64,000 bases of DNA, taken from contig JAOWCC010001501.1 in NCBI GenBank assembly GCA_030867875.1, forward strand, positions 16,025,524-16,089,523, given 5' to 3'. Position numbers and translations under genes: made by a program. This document shows positions 13,401 to 28,400 of the stretch, piece after piece (the first letter of the stretch is position 1; each line of letters begins with the position of its first letter). The notes beneath the pieces were generated by a model that searched no databases, was not told the origin of the DNA, and saw only the letters and a list, made by a program, of their open reading frames with translations. The DNA is from Actinernus sp. WN-2022 (lineage: Eukaryota > Cnidaria > Anthozoa > Actiniaria > Actinernidae).

Positions 13401-16400
13401 GTCGTAGAAGCTGGAGTCGATGGATAGGTTTGAGATTGGGATGCACTCACGGTATGGGTACCAGATCTGGGAATCAAAATGGATGAGATAAACCACGAAA
13501 GTATGAATGGAAACTGGGCGCGCAATGAACGGGAAGTGTGAAAGGAAGCCTAAAATAATGTTTTGAGTAAACCTGAATCAAAGTACGCCTGAAAAAGCTT
13601 ATGGACAATTAAGGCATAAGAAGGAAAATCCTGGATATTATAAGGTAGACTTTGTAGAAAAGTTAGTCTTATGTTCGAAGCCAGATTAGGGTTAATCCTA
13701 CATTGTAGCACAAGGCCAGATAAAATGTTAACCGAGGATACTAATTCTCTTGGTAAAATGTCTTTTTCCAATCTAGAATTAGTATTAGAAATGTACTATT
13801 AAGTCCTTATCAAACAATACGTTTTTAACAAAAAATCAGCAGCCACAATTAAGTTAACAAATCCATCTGATGATTACCCTTAAAACCTGGGTTAGCTTAA
13901 TCTGGCTTTTACTGAGGAACTGGGCCCAGGTTTTATTGAGTTGTTCGAAGCCTGATTCGCGTTAATGCTGGTTTAATTTTAACTGAATATTTAGATTCTC
14001 TTGGTAAACGATGTCTTCTTTCTATTCTAGGATTACAAGTAGAGAGGTACTACTCATTCCTCATCAAACAATGTGGTTTTAATCCCAAATCAGTAGTCCA
14101 AGAGTTAGCACATCAAACTAAAGATTACGCTTAATTCGGGCTTTCCCTGAGAAACTGGGCCCAGGTTTTATTGAGTTGTTCGAAGCCTGATTCGCGTTAA
14201 ACCCTGGATTAGCTTTGACGTGTTTTTTTTTTATAGGTGTCGCACTACTCTTTCCTCGTCAAACTAGAATTTTTTGAACCCAGATCAGTAGTCCACAAGT
14301 TGGCAAATCAATGTCATGATCACCCTTAATGCTGGATTAGCTTAACTTCAATTTTTGTCATTATCTTTTAACAGTTTGTATATTACTTTATTATATTGTA
14401 ACGATTTAACTCTCTCATTTAACCTTTTTTTTATTTTTTTATTCTTATGTTTCTATCTTCTCCAATAGACCAGTTCGCGGTAAATTCCGACATTTTGAAA
14501 GGGGTGCAAACATGGCGCGAAATACAGTGTTTGTATGGGAATCGATGGGAATCCGATGCCAAATAAAATCCATAAAATCGAATTTATGAAATATTCTCAG
14601 ATACAAACTTAAGATACCAGGTAAAATATTAATATATTGAAATTTGAGGGATGTAGCTGTGCTGAGAAGCGTGTAATCCTGTTTTCAGTTTTCCATACAT
14701 TGTCTGTAAATTTTCACGCGAAATTTGACTCGTTTTTACACAGGCAGCCCAAGCTCACGATTTGTGGCTCTTACAAATCCTACGTAGATTACGTGATTGC
14801 TCGCGCAAGATCGATTGCGTGATCTAGCGCGCGCTGGAGTCACCGTTTTCTCCATAAATTTTCCTTGTCATCTCACTAATAGAGTTTGCATTGATTTTTT
14901 ATCGTTGTAAAATAAAGGTAATGAAATAACATTTTGCAATAAATGTACCTCGAGTGTCCTTTTCTTACAATGTATGTCCTTGGGTATTCTCTGCTATTTT
15001 GGGCTAGTTTGGATCGGTTTTAGAGAGCTTTTGATTTTTGAGATCTCTCTATAATGAAATGACAAGGGTCATTTCGTGAGCTTGGGCTGCCTGTGGTTTT
15101 TACAGACAATGTATGGAAAACTGAAAACACGATTGCACGCTTCCCAGCACAGCTACATCCCTCAAATTTCAGAAATTCGATTTTACGGATTTTATTTGGC
15201 ATCGGATTCCCATCGATTCCCATACAAACACTGTATTTCGCGCCATGTTTGCACCCCTTTCAAAATGTCGGAATTTACCGCAAACTGGTCTATTGTTTTC
15301 CTCAACTATTTTCGTTGTAGTAGTAGTAAACTCGAACGCCTTAGCTCCTTTGACCATTACGCACCTTTCCTCAAAATTGTAGCTACTATCATCTTTTCTA
15401 TTACTATTACTTATCTATATTATCTTTCAAATAATTAGCTGAAATAGTGCAAAATATATATTAAAAAACTTGAATCGGGGTTTGAACAACTGGGGCAAGG
15501 TTTCGTACATATAATGTACCTTGCTATAGATACGCCAGGGGCAGTTCAGCACCACGCACGGCCTTCCAGAAGTGCAGTCCCTTTCCTGTGTTGTCGGATC
15601 CTCGTTACTTTCTGAACCTTCGTACTGAAGAATCGCCAAGGCGTCCCATATTTGACCATCAGGTGGAGTACCTGGACCCACACCAGTCCTGATGTTGACC
15701 CCCCTGATCCAGTAACGACCCGGATTCTGGTTAGCAGTGAACTCAAAGACGTAGGATTCTCCTGTGAATATGATGGCGGAGTCGACCTTGACTGGTTTTA
15801 CTCGATGGCCGTCGCTCTCTATGACGGTTAAATCGTGCTGATCGACGAAAAATCTGCGATAACAGAAACGGCGATATAATAACCATGGTGTAATGTAACT
15901 CTACGTAAAAGACTATATCGCATCCCCGCCATTGCAGTTGTTGTTGGGCGGCCATCTTGGATTTGAGATATCCATCCCAGAGTGCACTGCGACGGCGGGG
16001 TTGTGATATATACTTCTCAAACTCATTAATAATTCATGAGATTTTTAGTCAATCAGAGCAGAGCATGCATGGGTCTTGATACCGGGTGAAACCCTTGTTC
16101 GAAGCTTCGTCAGGTGGATGCATCTTGACATCCAATGAAACACCAGTTCCAAACGCACTAGTGTTTGATCATATTTCCAACCCCAGTGATCAATATTTCT
16201 TAATCATCATATTCATGAGCCACTAACTAATTACATACTGATAAACTCAAAATAATTTGCAGGAAACGCCACACTGTTCGGGTGTTAGCCGTATTCACAG
16301 ATTGTAGTTATGCACAGTATATGTCTAGATTTACAAGGATTTTATTATTCCTACAATACATCCAAGGTAAACAGCATTGAGTAAAGAATGGTATCTATAT

Positions 16401-19400
16401 TTCATTACTTGCTTGTATTTTTTGCTGTTTCCAGTCGTAAACAGTCCGAATTTGACCAAAGTGAAACAAGCTGCTCGCGTCCGTAGATATATATTTCTTC
16501 GTTGTGCATTTTTAACATGAAATAATTCTCCAAATGGCACCATTGTTTTATTTCTACATGACTAATAACACAGTTCTCTGCTGTAAAAAATATAGAACAT
16601 TCTATGGACGATTTCTTGTCTTAAAGTTTGGAAACGTAACACATACATTTGCGCTAAAAAGTTCAGTACTTTCGGAAGTACGAGTGGCTGTTTACTAGTT
16701 TGCACTATCGGCTGTTATGGACTGGAAACTTACTTTCACAGCTTAATATTTATGTCGATTGATCAGAAGGATATCTTGTTTAAGATTCTATGGTTCTTTC
16801 GGCATCAGGAAATTTTTAAACGGGAGTTTTCGAACAGTATTTCAAGCTATGCTGTAGCGCGAGTTTAGTACGTAGTCACAAATGTCCGTGAAACTAATAG
16901 CACGTTAGATCATTATTATCAGTTTGCTCTATGGGTTCTCATGTATTCAATAATCACTTCTGGAGCTTCATATGTACGTTGATTGGTCACAAGGATTTCC
17001 TCTTTCAGTTTTCCCCGTTAGTTTGGACATTAGGGATCTATTCTTGGAGATTTCGTACAGTTTAGCGACCGTGTGTCGAAAGTAGAAAAGTTCGCTTGTC
17101 ACCAAAGTGCGTAAACTGTCACAAGCGGTTTCATAGCAGTTCGATGTTAGACTCTCATGTAGTCGATGATAACTTCTATAGCTTCATATGTATGTCGATT
17201 GCTCACAAGGCTATCGTGTTTGAGTTATTCATGAGGGTTTTTTGCCAGCAATTAAAGGTTTTATCCAACTTTTCGTAGTCTTTGCACTCCGGTCGGTTCA
17301 TATAATTTCAGCCTCGTTTCTAAGCCGTAGATATATATTTCTTCGTATCGCTGTTGAAAACTGCCATATCATTTATAATACGACTTGAAAAGTTGCCATG
17401 TGTTCCGTGAACTCTACTGGACATCCAAACCCTCTTCGCTTCTGGTTGGAATGCCAAAATGTTTCCAATTTCTTGCGTTTTTCGGCTGCTGTATTCAGAG
17501 TACTCAGTGGCCGTTTTCCCCGCTGGTAAGCATCACTAATGCTTTTTTGTTTTAGTTGTGTTGCAGTCTGCAACGACTAATTTTGAATAAACAAATAACT
17601 AAAACTTATTTAAGGACATCTTACATTTCCATAAATGACCAAAGGAGGCAAGGATGAGTTCAAAAAGAACACTGATGGAAGTCGATTTAAAAATCGATAT
17701 TTCACCGCTCTGAGAACTTCGTTCCGGGCCGGAACGTAATTCAAAAATCATCAGATTTTCACACATGCGCAGTACCGTGACACTGCGACGTTAAAGTACC
17801 TATAAGGTCAAAATTGATATCGTTAATATCCATTCCACGTGTTCATCAAGTGAATAGTAGAATATTTCTTGATTTGAGTGTTGCGTCTGTGAGTAATAAA
17901 GGTTTCTATTTCCAATAATATGCTAGTGATTGACGTCTCACCTGTAGGGATAGGCCAGCCCTGCATTAATCATGTGAATAAGATACGTCTTTCCCTGTTT
18001 TACTGTGAAGACGCTGAGGGGTGTGCTGTTATTACCATGCCTTCCTTTACCATTCACAAGACCCGACCAGTAGTGCAGAGGATTCTCAATAGACCAGTCG
18101 AATATGTAACCTGAGATTCAAGAGCGTACAAGTAAACAATCAATCTACATTAAAGTGCATATAAGCCTGGCTAAGTTTTCGATCCACATGAATCCTTGTG
18201 TACTGGAATCTGTGATGTCTGATCATGAATCCACCGTACGATATTAAAGAAACACGAGCCTCATGCATGAAAATAAAGCCTTAAAATCCAAACTAAAAAC
18301 GGCAGAAGACGAAAGAGACTCCCAAAGGCTTGCTCTGATGCTAGTAAGCAAAAGATCACTATCAAAATACTGGGTGAACTTCGAAATCTAAACCAAAACC
18401 TAGGCCTGAGGCGCTGAGCGAGAATCGAACCCAAAGAAACAACTTCTCAGGTGACGTATTGATAATCATGCGCAGAGTCGCATGCGCAGAGTCGCATGTA
18501 GAACACATGCAAGCTCGAGAACACATGCAAGCTCGACATGCAAGCTCCACACTAGGTCTGGCTATTCCTTATTAGAATAACTCAGTCGCCGTCTATTCGC
18601 AAACTGGCCATTTGATTGGCTAGTTATGTGCCGTCTATTGATCGATAGTCGATCGCGCGCGCTCTGCTGACAAAAAAAAAATTAGAAATGCATTTTTGTG
18701 AGTTTTTCACAGTTTTCTCAATCGCAAAGTTACCCTGGTCCCAGAGGCTTTCGAGAACGGAGCCGCGAAGCGGCGATCAGCGAGCCGCGAAGTGGTGAGA
18801 AGGGAAGAGAGAAGAAAGCCTCTGGTATCCCGCGACCGTTTCTCACTATCATGCTAACGATAGGTGCCAATCTACATCACTAGATCAATTAACGAGGAAC
18901 CAATCACAACGCACTAGACAATCAGAGAACGCTATAAGGTATTTAATATTCCTCCAATCAGGAGGAAGGGACATATCTTGTCCCTTGTTCAAATCGCGGT
19001 ACGATTATTCAACGGTCGCGGGCTACCTGAGGCTTTCTTCTCTCTTCCCTTCTCACCGCTTCGCGGCTCCGTTCCCTTCTCTCCGACGAAAGAAAGCGTC
19101 TGGGACCAGGGTATCGCCAAGTTGATAGAACGGTAGCTTGTTTATGCTAAGACAATTTGACTTCTCGCTCCGCTTGGTTTCTATCGACTTTGACTCGTTG
19201 ACTCGGGGCTGCACCCTCGCGAACTGTCTGCCGATAGAAACTTCTAGCTCGTAGTTAAATAAATTGTTAAATAACACATGACGAAGTCCTGCGTACACTT
19301 TTGGTGCCTTTTTGTAACATTTATTGTTTACGTATGTAAATATTATCTATGCCTTTTTTGCGTATTCTGTTTCCGGAATATCCGGATCATGTCCCGTAAA

Positions 19401-22400
19401 CCCCCTCCATCCCCAACCACACAAAATCGTTTGTCCTTACTTCTCTTTTCGTCTGCGTAAAATGTGTCTCCAAAACCTTTCCGGGTGATTCTCAGCGGGT
19501 TTGAGATTTCAATCTCAGTTGAGTGCCACGGGAACCAGTCACTGAAGACCATAACAAAGTACGGAAGGCGAGGAATAGACCTGTGTGATATACGATAGTT
19601 ATGCTGAGTTTAGAAAATGTTGAATAACGTTGAAGAAATTAATAACTCGAGAGGTTTACTTACGGCTTCATAATTCACTTCTGAAGTGTTAAAGCAATAT
19701 GCGTGAACTCCAACGGAAAAGAGTCACAACCGTATTAAAGAGAATGGACTGGAACGCGGCAAAACGTCACGCGCATGCGCTTTGGTGAGCTCAGCATGCG
19801 CGCGTCTCGCCATTTTCCCGCCCAACCTGAAAGAAAACCCCTGTTTCTAATTTTAGGTACGTATGTGAAATATTTCGCGAAAAACAAGAAAACTACTTAA
19901 AAGCGAAGCCTAAAACTTTAACTGATTGGAATTTTCTTAATTTGGAATATACTGTGAGTTTACTAAGTTATAAAATTATTTACTAAAAACGTTTAAGACC
20001 TCGGAAACTTGTATTTGAACTCCAGAGCCTTCGTTCTTTCGGCCAGCGGAGCACAAGGTTTTGCCGCGGTGTGGAGTAGTCAGCGTCACCACAATAGAGT
20101 GCGTTATATAGGCAGATTTTAGGAAAGAAATTCACCACTATTTTGGATATTTCAACGGCTAGCCTTTAAAACTACACAATAAATTGCTTTCTGTTTGAGT
20201 TTACAGCGTTTGTGGGCATAGCTTATGTGGGAATTCACACTCAATTCGGGCTTCAGTTATGTCTCGCCAAAATTTTGAAATTTTCGCGCTATTCGTTGCG
20301 TCTTCGACATACATATATACATACTTATATAGTTTATTGGTACCAAAAGCAGTAAGTTATAACTGTGAAAAATGGAGTAAACAGATTTGTGGTACAGGGT
20401 GGCCTAGAATAACTATGAAGCTAAACTAGCTAAGCGAACCAGAAAATTATTTATTTACAAAGATGTAAAAGTAACTACAAGGAATAAATAGTACTGTGGT
20501 CGATCGCTAGTCACGTCCTACCATAGCCGTAGTCGTCCAATCCTTCCAATCCCTAATAAGAGGCTAATCTGCGAAGGTAAGCGCTTATCTACAAAAGGCT
20601 ATTTAAGGTTTTTGAGGGTAATGAACGGATTGCCTTTGTTTTCTATCAGTTTCGGCGGGAAACTGACGGAACGCGCGTGCGGTGGGCTAATCAAATGCGC
20701 ATGACGTTTTGCCGCGGTGTGATAGCGCTGCGCTGGATACTCGAGCATGTGCAGGCGTTCTGTTATTGGAGCTAGCGGAGTTTCTCGTCCCGGCTATTCT
20801 TACCTCGTCCAAATAAGTTCCCCCAGTTCCCCTAATAACGGAACGCCTTCACTGCAGGCTAAAATACACCAAAACAGCTTACCGATGAATTACAATGGCA
20901 CCAAAGAGCCCGTCTGCCTTCTGCATTTCAAAGTGTGAATGGTACCAGTGAGTTCCTGGTGGGTCTGCTAGGAACCTGTACTGGAAACTTTGCTGCGAAA
21001 AGAACATTCTCAAATCACGCAGGTTGACAAAGAGCTATTGGCTATTTAATACTATCCAGTTTCTCGTTTTCTTATTGGCCAATTGCCGGCTGGAAATAAG
21101 AGGACATACCTCGGTAGATTACGTGTTCGTTCGCGCAAGATTGCCTGCGTGATAGCGCAGTTGTCGGCTAGTGTCAGTTGTCAGTGCTGTTGTCGGCTAG
21201 TGTCAGTTTGTCAGTGCTGTTGTCGGCTAGTGTCAGTTGTCAGTGCTGTTGTCGGCTAGCATGTCGTGAAATCCACACAACGCTAAACGTGGTAAATAAG
21301 AGGACATCCCACGATAAACTATCATAAATTGTGTATGGGACAGGAGAATTTATAGTAAAACACTCGCCTCTCACCGCTGCGGTCCCGGGTTCGATTCCCG
21401 GCCCTGGCACCGAATGTGAGTTAGGTTTGTTTGGTTTCCTTATCTGCTTTCGAGGGTTTTTCTCCCTCGCTACGTAAAAATCAACATATCAGTCAAGTTT
21501 GTGTGTTCAAAACAGTTAATGTAGTGAAGCAGGAGCCCATTACCAGGAGCGTACCTATGTGATGGGTAGCGCCCACAGCACAGTAGACGATGTAGCTATT
21601 TATAGATATCCGATTCCCGCGAAATAAAATGATTGCTTGCGCTGCGGACAATGCGCTCTCCCATGCATAGGAAAATAGATGCGTGAATGCATAATGAGAA
21701 GTGACATTTCGTCGTGTGATTGGTTTAGTGCAGGTACCTTGGTCTATTTTCGCGGGAAACACAAAGCTAAAAATAGCTACATCATCTGTTCTGCTGTTGG
21801 ACAGACCTAATTTGGGAGATGCACGCTCCTGGTAATAGTTGTGATACAGATTGCTATTATGGCGCAATGTGCTGCCGTGCAGTTTACAATCATGAGTGAT
21901 TGTTAGTACCTCAGAATACCTGGCTGTTGTGTCGGGAGATAATCCCCCACTCTTTCTCTAAATAACAAAACAGGTTCTTTTACGTCCCCTTCGTATAGAT
22001 TAGAAGAGGCAGGAGACAAGGCCAACGGTTTATACGTCCCTGCCCAAGGACGCGGCCGGGATTCGAACCCCCGACCTCCCGCACTCTACCAACCGAGCTA
22101 ACCAGTGAGGCGGCTAGCGCTTGGAACGTTAGCTACAACTGACTTTCTGCAGCGGTTAGAAAACTATTATCAACTGTTATTTGTTAAACCCAGTGTTTAA
22201 CTTCTCTGCCTACTCAGGCCTACACTAAATGTAGTTCGGGGAGTTATGTTATAGAAAAACTAGTTATCCAATTTTTTTTATTTTGTCTGTACCTTTGTAT
22301 GTTTAGTCTTCGCGTACTGAATCTCCTCTTGGTGATACGAAACGTATTTTACAGGATGTAGCTAGGCTTGTGTAGTTAACCTTATTTGGCATATTCATTA

Positions 22401-25400
22401 TGCAAGTGCCCGGATGTGATTAGTTAGAATCAAGGGTTGTAACACGGCATGTATGAGTGAATGCTAGTGTTGAATAAAGAGGACAGGAACATCACAGCTT
22501 ATAAGTAATAATAAATGGCTTATTTTACGTCGATGATACAGCAAGCCGTTACCGGTTTTCCCAAGCCAGAGGCTTATATTTAGGTATTCCGACGAACACC
22601 AGGGTCGAATTGGAATTCAGGTTGGTCTTTCAGGAGGGAGAAAAACCGGAGAATCCGGAGAAAAACCCTCTGAGCAAGGGCGAGCAAACTCAACTCACAT
22701 ATGGCGCCGCGTCCGGAAATCGAACCTGTGCCACAGCTAGGTGAGAGGCGAAGCGATTAACCACTGCGCCACCCCGGCTTACCTTTGATTCCACAGGGCA
22801 TTGTGTAACAAATGGTACCCCGTCCATCCAGGGGTTGTTCCTCAAGTGGACTCCGTGCCAGTGAATAGTTAGACCTTCTTTCAGTAAATCATTCACGACT
22901 GTCACAACAACCTGCAGGGAAACACGAACATCTTCCTTAATCGTTCATTATGCTCACTTAATGCCCACCAACGGTAATCGCAAAGGCGGCTGGTATGAAA
23001 GCGGCCTACCTTGGGGTCTTACGCCGCCCATTTAATGTCGCTAAAGAAATATCGCAGTTAAATAGCTGGGTCAGTCCCACAGCATAGATTACAATTCTCT
23101 TTTGATGTGCACTAGCTTGCAACACAGCTGGACAGTTAGAACCACAATCCATTTCGGGCTGGGAATATCGTTTGTCGTTTGCCGCTTGTCCGAGACAAAT
23201 TTTCTTGAAATAGCTGTATGTTATTTACCGGCCTTGGTCGGTCCGGATGGAGAAAAACTTTGCCAGGGGAAGTGAAATCGGCCGAGGACACAGGCCAAGG
23301 GCCGATTTTAAAACCATACCATCCCGACTGACCAAGGCCAGTAAATAACGTTTCTATTTTTTCCTTACCAATTCAAATTATTGTACTTGGTTTCGTTTGT
23401 CGATACATTTGTCAGTCTTGAGCGTGCCATCTGTTTCACTCAAATCACTGGCAATTTTCTGCAGTTTTCCCTTTTCCTTTCTGGTCTATCGTCCATGTGT
23501 GTGTATTACTTAACACATAGATTTCATGTTGCTGCGAGTCTCTTTTTAATTAGATGCACATATTACGTCAAAACGTGAACGAGAACAAAGCACGTCAGGA
23601 GACGCAGTCGTGTGTTGGGTTATCTGATTGGTCGATAGCCACGTGTTATTGATCTCGTCACGTTGTGCATCTATAGGAGGACACACCCTCGACAAATTGA
23701 CATCTATTTGCTTTATATAAAAATTAACGAAAAAAGGCCTCTGATTGGTCGATAGCCACGTGTTATTGTCTAGCAACGGGTAGGGGGATGGGGCGAGTTA
23801 GGTTTCGCAAAGGTGCTTGGGATCGTTACTGGGGACAGTGAATTGCGATATTGGCCATGTTTCTTTGTCAGTGCCAGTACAGGTTCCTTGGAGTTTTTTC
23901 ACTGAACACCTTCCATATATACATATTATATAGATAATATAACATATTCCACATAGATCTACAAATCAATATAGACAAAAGATACAAACAAACAAATAAT
24001 AATACCGTATTATATATTTCATTTTATTTTATTTTGTGTGTAAACATATATACATGTATTATATATATTGTAAAATAAAGATTGACTTGACTTGCATGAC
24101 TTGATTCTGCAATTAACTCTCCCCAGTAACGATCCCAAGCGCCTTTGCAAAACCGAACTCACCCCAGCCCCCTACTCGTTTCTAAAGTGGCCCATTAGAG
24201 ATGACGTCACGTTTGGCATCAAAACATTTCATTTCGCTATAAACTAACCTCTGCCCCTTCCAGTACTTCAATCGTCGGTCCAGGAAACTGATCGTTGATG
24301 GTTATAATGGTTCGGTTAAGACCATCCACAGTATGAACCTTATCCAAGGGCACCGTAATGTTAGGAACTTGCCTGAATCGGAAGGAAAACATAAAAAGAA
24401 AACATTAAAAAAAACGTAACCGGTAGAATAAAGGAAAGGCAGCGCTAAAGGTTCAGAAGAAAAGAGAAGAAAACGGAAAAATAAAAAATAAAAATTTGAG
24501 CGCGCGCGCTGACGTAGTTCGAAATGACGTTCTCAGATTGCGTTTCATTATAAAATATTAGCCAGAAATACAGCTGGGACGTTAAAGTTAGCGTAAATTT
24601 ACGTCAAAATCCCTGGAGAAACTTTGGTTTGGAGATACTTTGTGAAAATGTTTGTGCTGCCGAGGTCCAATCTCCAAGACATTCAACGTAAAATCAGGAT
24701 GACTTAGAATGATCTGGTGAAGTGACAGTTTGGAAAGGCCTTCGAATACTCCGCCTGGTTTTAGCAGCGCGCGTGCATGTACAGCACATTTTCAGGCACG
24801 TCGGGCGTCGTCGTGCGTCCGGTTCCGCGCGCCGCACGTCGGGGTTCTGGCGCGAGGGTAACCGGAAGTCGTTCATTTTTTTGCTCTCACCTATACGTAT
24901 GGTGCTTCGCTTGCGCGGCCGGCCGACGGGCGGGAGCTCCGCCAAAAATGAAGTTGCGCGGTCATAGCCTGAAATACAGCCACCTCCTCAGCTATATAAA
25001 GCCCGGGGGGAGTTCTTCTTATATTCGGCTTTTAGGGGTGATCGTCGTATTTTTTAGGCCGTTTAAATCGGCGATTTAGTATTTTTTTTCAGGGTGATTT
25101 TTAGGTAAATAATAGGGTGGGAAATTTTTCACGGTTTGTTATTTTTTAGGGTATTTTTCGAGGTTTACCGACGGTCACCCCTACCCTTTTTACCTTGAAG
25201 AACCCCACCCCCCGGGATATAAAGTCAAGCGTATGTTTTGAGAAGTGTTGATCTGCGTCGGCGGGAAAGATAAAGACTGTGCTAGTATAATCAACTAAAA
25301 GTCGATTAAGGTATTCTAACCGCCATGGGAAGCGAGTAGCAGCTGACGTTTCGATCGCTAGCCCTTCGTCAGAGCGAAAGAGGGAATTGTGGGTGGGGCA

Positions 25401-28400
25401 ACGGTTTATATAGTGTTGAGTGCATGATTACCGGTATGTTTTGACAGTCGTAGGACATTTCGCTTTACTAGCCGCTGAAGAAACAACGAAGCAAACGGGC
25501 CAACGACACACTGAATTTCTAACGGGACCTGAAACAACCATAGGGGCTGATCAAAGTCAGGAACCGGGCTAATCCACAGATCGAATTGGAATTTAGCGTG
25601 GTGAGGGATCGAACCTGGGCCATAGAGGTTAGAGGCTCAGCGCTTAACCACTGTACCACCCCACGGCTCCCACACGCTAAATATGCTTCAATTTCATGGC
25701 TGTTCATGACCGTGATCCACTGCCAAGCAAAACGAGCAGCCTCGGTAGTTACATACATGTACCTTAAAAAGAACTCTGTAGTTCGCCTCTTCGGCTAAAA
25801 TTCATAGAAATGATGCTCCTTGGATGACTGGTCAATTGAAGGCATTAATTCACCTTCGGTAGAAAGCCTATAGTCAAAATGATCTTCTACTTTTCAAGCA
25901 TTATCGAAACCGAGTAAATAGAGAACGCAAACTTTGTAAAACAAATTACTACCAAGCCAAAGTTAAATACCTCAATAAAAAAGACTCTAGAAGATGGTGG
26001 TCGGAGTGTCGGCGTATCTGTGGAATGTCTAAGTCGTCTAAAGATCTCGCTACAAAGTTTTTACCCGGTGAACTATTAACCCCCGAAAATAAAGTCACTC
26101 TTGCTAATGACATAAACCACAGCTTCCTTGAACCTCAACAAGTGTTTGAACCTCTTCCTACTACACATCGCTTGGATGTTACATGATATCCCGTCCCAAA
26201 CGGTATACCAGGAGGTTGTGGCCACAAAACTCAGCGCTGTTTCATCAGCAAAAGCTGCATGGGGGTCCAGATAACATCCCAAATTGGATTTTAAAAGACT
26301 TTTCCTACATACTAGCTGCTCCCGTCTGTGCAATCATCAACTCGTCCCTCGAAGCCTTACCAAACGCTTGGAAATGTGCTAACGTTACTCCACTCCCTAA
26401 AGTGTCAAAGGTAGAAGACTGTTCAAAGGACCTAAGACCGATTTCCCTAACACCTACCTTGTCCAAACTAGCAGAAGATTATGTAGTTCATGTTCATGTG
26501 AAACCTGCGATTCTCAATCATATAGGGACTGATCAATCTAGCTGTATCCCAAGATCATCTACCACTTATGCCTTAATTAGTATGTTACATAACTGGTCTA
26601 AAGTTACTGACGGAACTGGTGCTGATGTAAGAGTTTTTATCCTTGATTATAGAAAGGCCTTCGATCTAATCGATCACACTCTTCTAATTTCTAAGCTAAC
26701 TAAATATGGTATTAATCCACATATTATTAATTGGATCTGCGATTTCCTAAGTAATAGATTCCAGAGAGTAAAACTTGCCCAAGAATGTTTTTCTGAATGG
26801 AAGTCCGTGCCTGTTGGCGTCCCACAGTGGACAAAACTTGGACCTTGGTTGTTTATCGCTATGATCGATTACCTTGAAGTCCCCTCTGCTCATGGTATTT
26901 TCAAGTACGTTGACGACACTACCATTTTTGAAGTCGTCAAAAGCAGAGGTGTTAGCTCAGCACAGATACCATTAATGAAATACAGGCGTGGTCTATGAAT
27001 AATACATTTCAACTACATCCAAAGGAATGTAAAGAACTCTGTATTTCATTTTCACGTTCTCCAAAAGTACATAACGATGTATATATTAATAATTGGTTGG
27101 TCGATCTTGTACAGTCTGTTAAAATTCTCGGTGTAATAATTCAGAGTGATTTAAAGTGGAACTCTCACATTGATTACATTATAAAGAAAGCTTCCAGGAG
27201 ACTTTATTTTTTTAACACAATTAAAACGTGCAAACGTCCCAGCTAAGGACCTAGTTAAATTCTATGTTGCTTGTATACAATCTATTTTACTCTACGCTTG
27301 TCAAGTATTTCATTACAGTTTACCAGAATACTTTAGTCTTACCTTAGAACGCATACAAAAGAGAGCAATGCATATTCTTTATGGCTACGACTTACCTTAC
27401 GAACAAGCTCTTGCTTTGTCCGGCCTTACTAGCCTTTATCATCGCAAATCTAAACTATATGTCATACTCTTTTTCGTAAAATCATATCTATAATCCTAAC
27501 GGTAATTTATATCATCTGTTACCACATAACCTTAGTAATCCGACTGTCACACTACGGTATAAGAGGTCTTTCACACTTCCGCTTTGTAAAACAAACCGAT
27601 TCCGGAACACTTTCATTAACTCTAGTGTTCAACACTATAACACACATCATTTAAGTTAGTACACAGGTCTTGAATTAGCAAAATAGCTGCTTTTAACTGT
27701 TAGTTTTAATATCATAACATTTTATCGAATTAGTTTATAAGTATACGTAATTAATGTTTAGAATTGTGAACCTTAGTAATTCAGTTATACTGTAAGTAAG
27801 GTAATTATACTAAACGATCTATCTATCTATCTATCTATCTATCTAAGTACTGAGCTTGTACTAATTTACGCATCGCGAATAGCCCACTTTCGATAGATGT
27901 ATGTAGGAAGTGAGGCATATCTCGGAACTTGGCTCTTTACCCCGAAGCCTCATATTGAAACCATTGGTTATCTGTTTCTGAATTTTCCGGCTCGTTACTT
28001 AGCTTAGCTTAATTATGCCGGCATAATTTCGAGCATAAGTGTTTTTATACTTAGACTACTTGTCACAATTAGACCCTAATTCCATTGTTTTCTTTTGTTT
28101 CTACTTACTGACTAGCTATTAGATACCGACTATTAGTTTTTGGTTCACGGGTTAATTAAAACTACTTTTTCATGAATTTTAGTGACTTTTGTCATACACG
28201 ACTTTCATAATGGCCGCCTCCTAATTTGCATATGTGATTTCCCGTTTCTGTAGTTTATCCACATGCATATAAAATATGAACATTGGCATGTGAAAGAGCA
28301 TGTCGACATTAGTGAACTTGTGAAAGTTGAGTGCTGTGGCTTATAAAGCAATGAAGTTACAGCCAGTTGAAATTATAGAGATTTGTATGAGAAAAACAAC

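Noticed and set aside
22040..22130. tRNA gene on the minus strand
   Set aside because: A- and B-boxes are present, but there is no room for an anticodon arm; it is a SINE head.
24722..24990. GC-rich stretch with open frames on both strands
   Set aside because: Overlapping frames reflect base composition; the proteins are Arg-rich and low in complexity, without motif or splice sites.
25348..25385. Functional hammerhead ribozyme
   Set aside because: Only part of the core is matched and I cannot place all three stems; noted only as a possible Penelope-like end.
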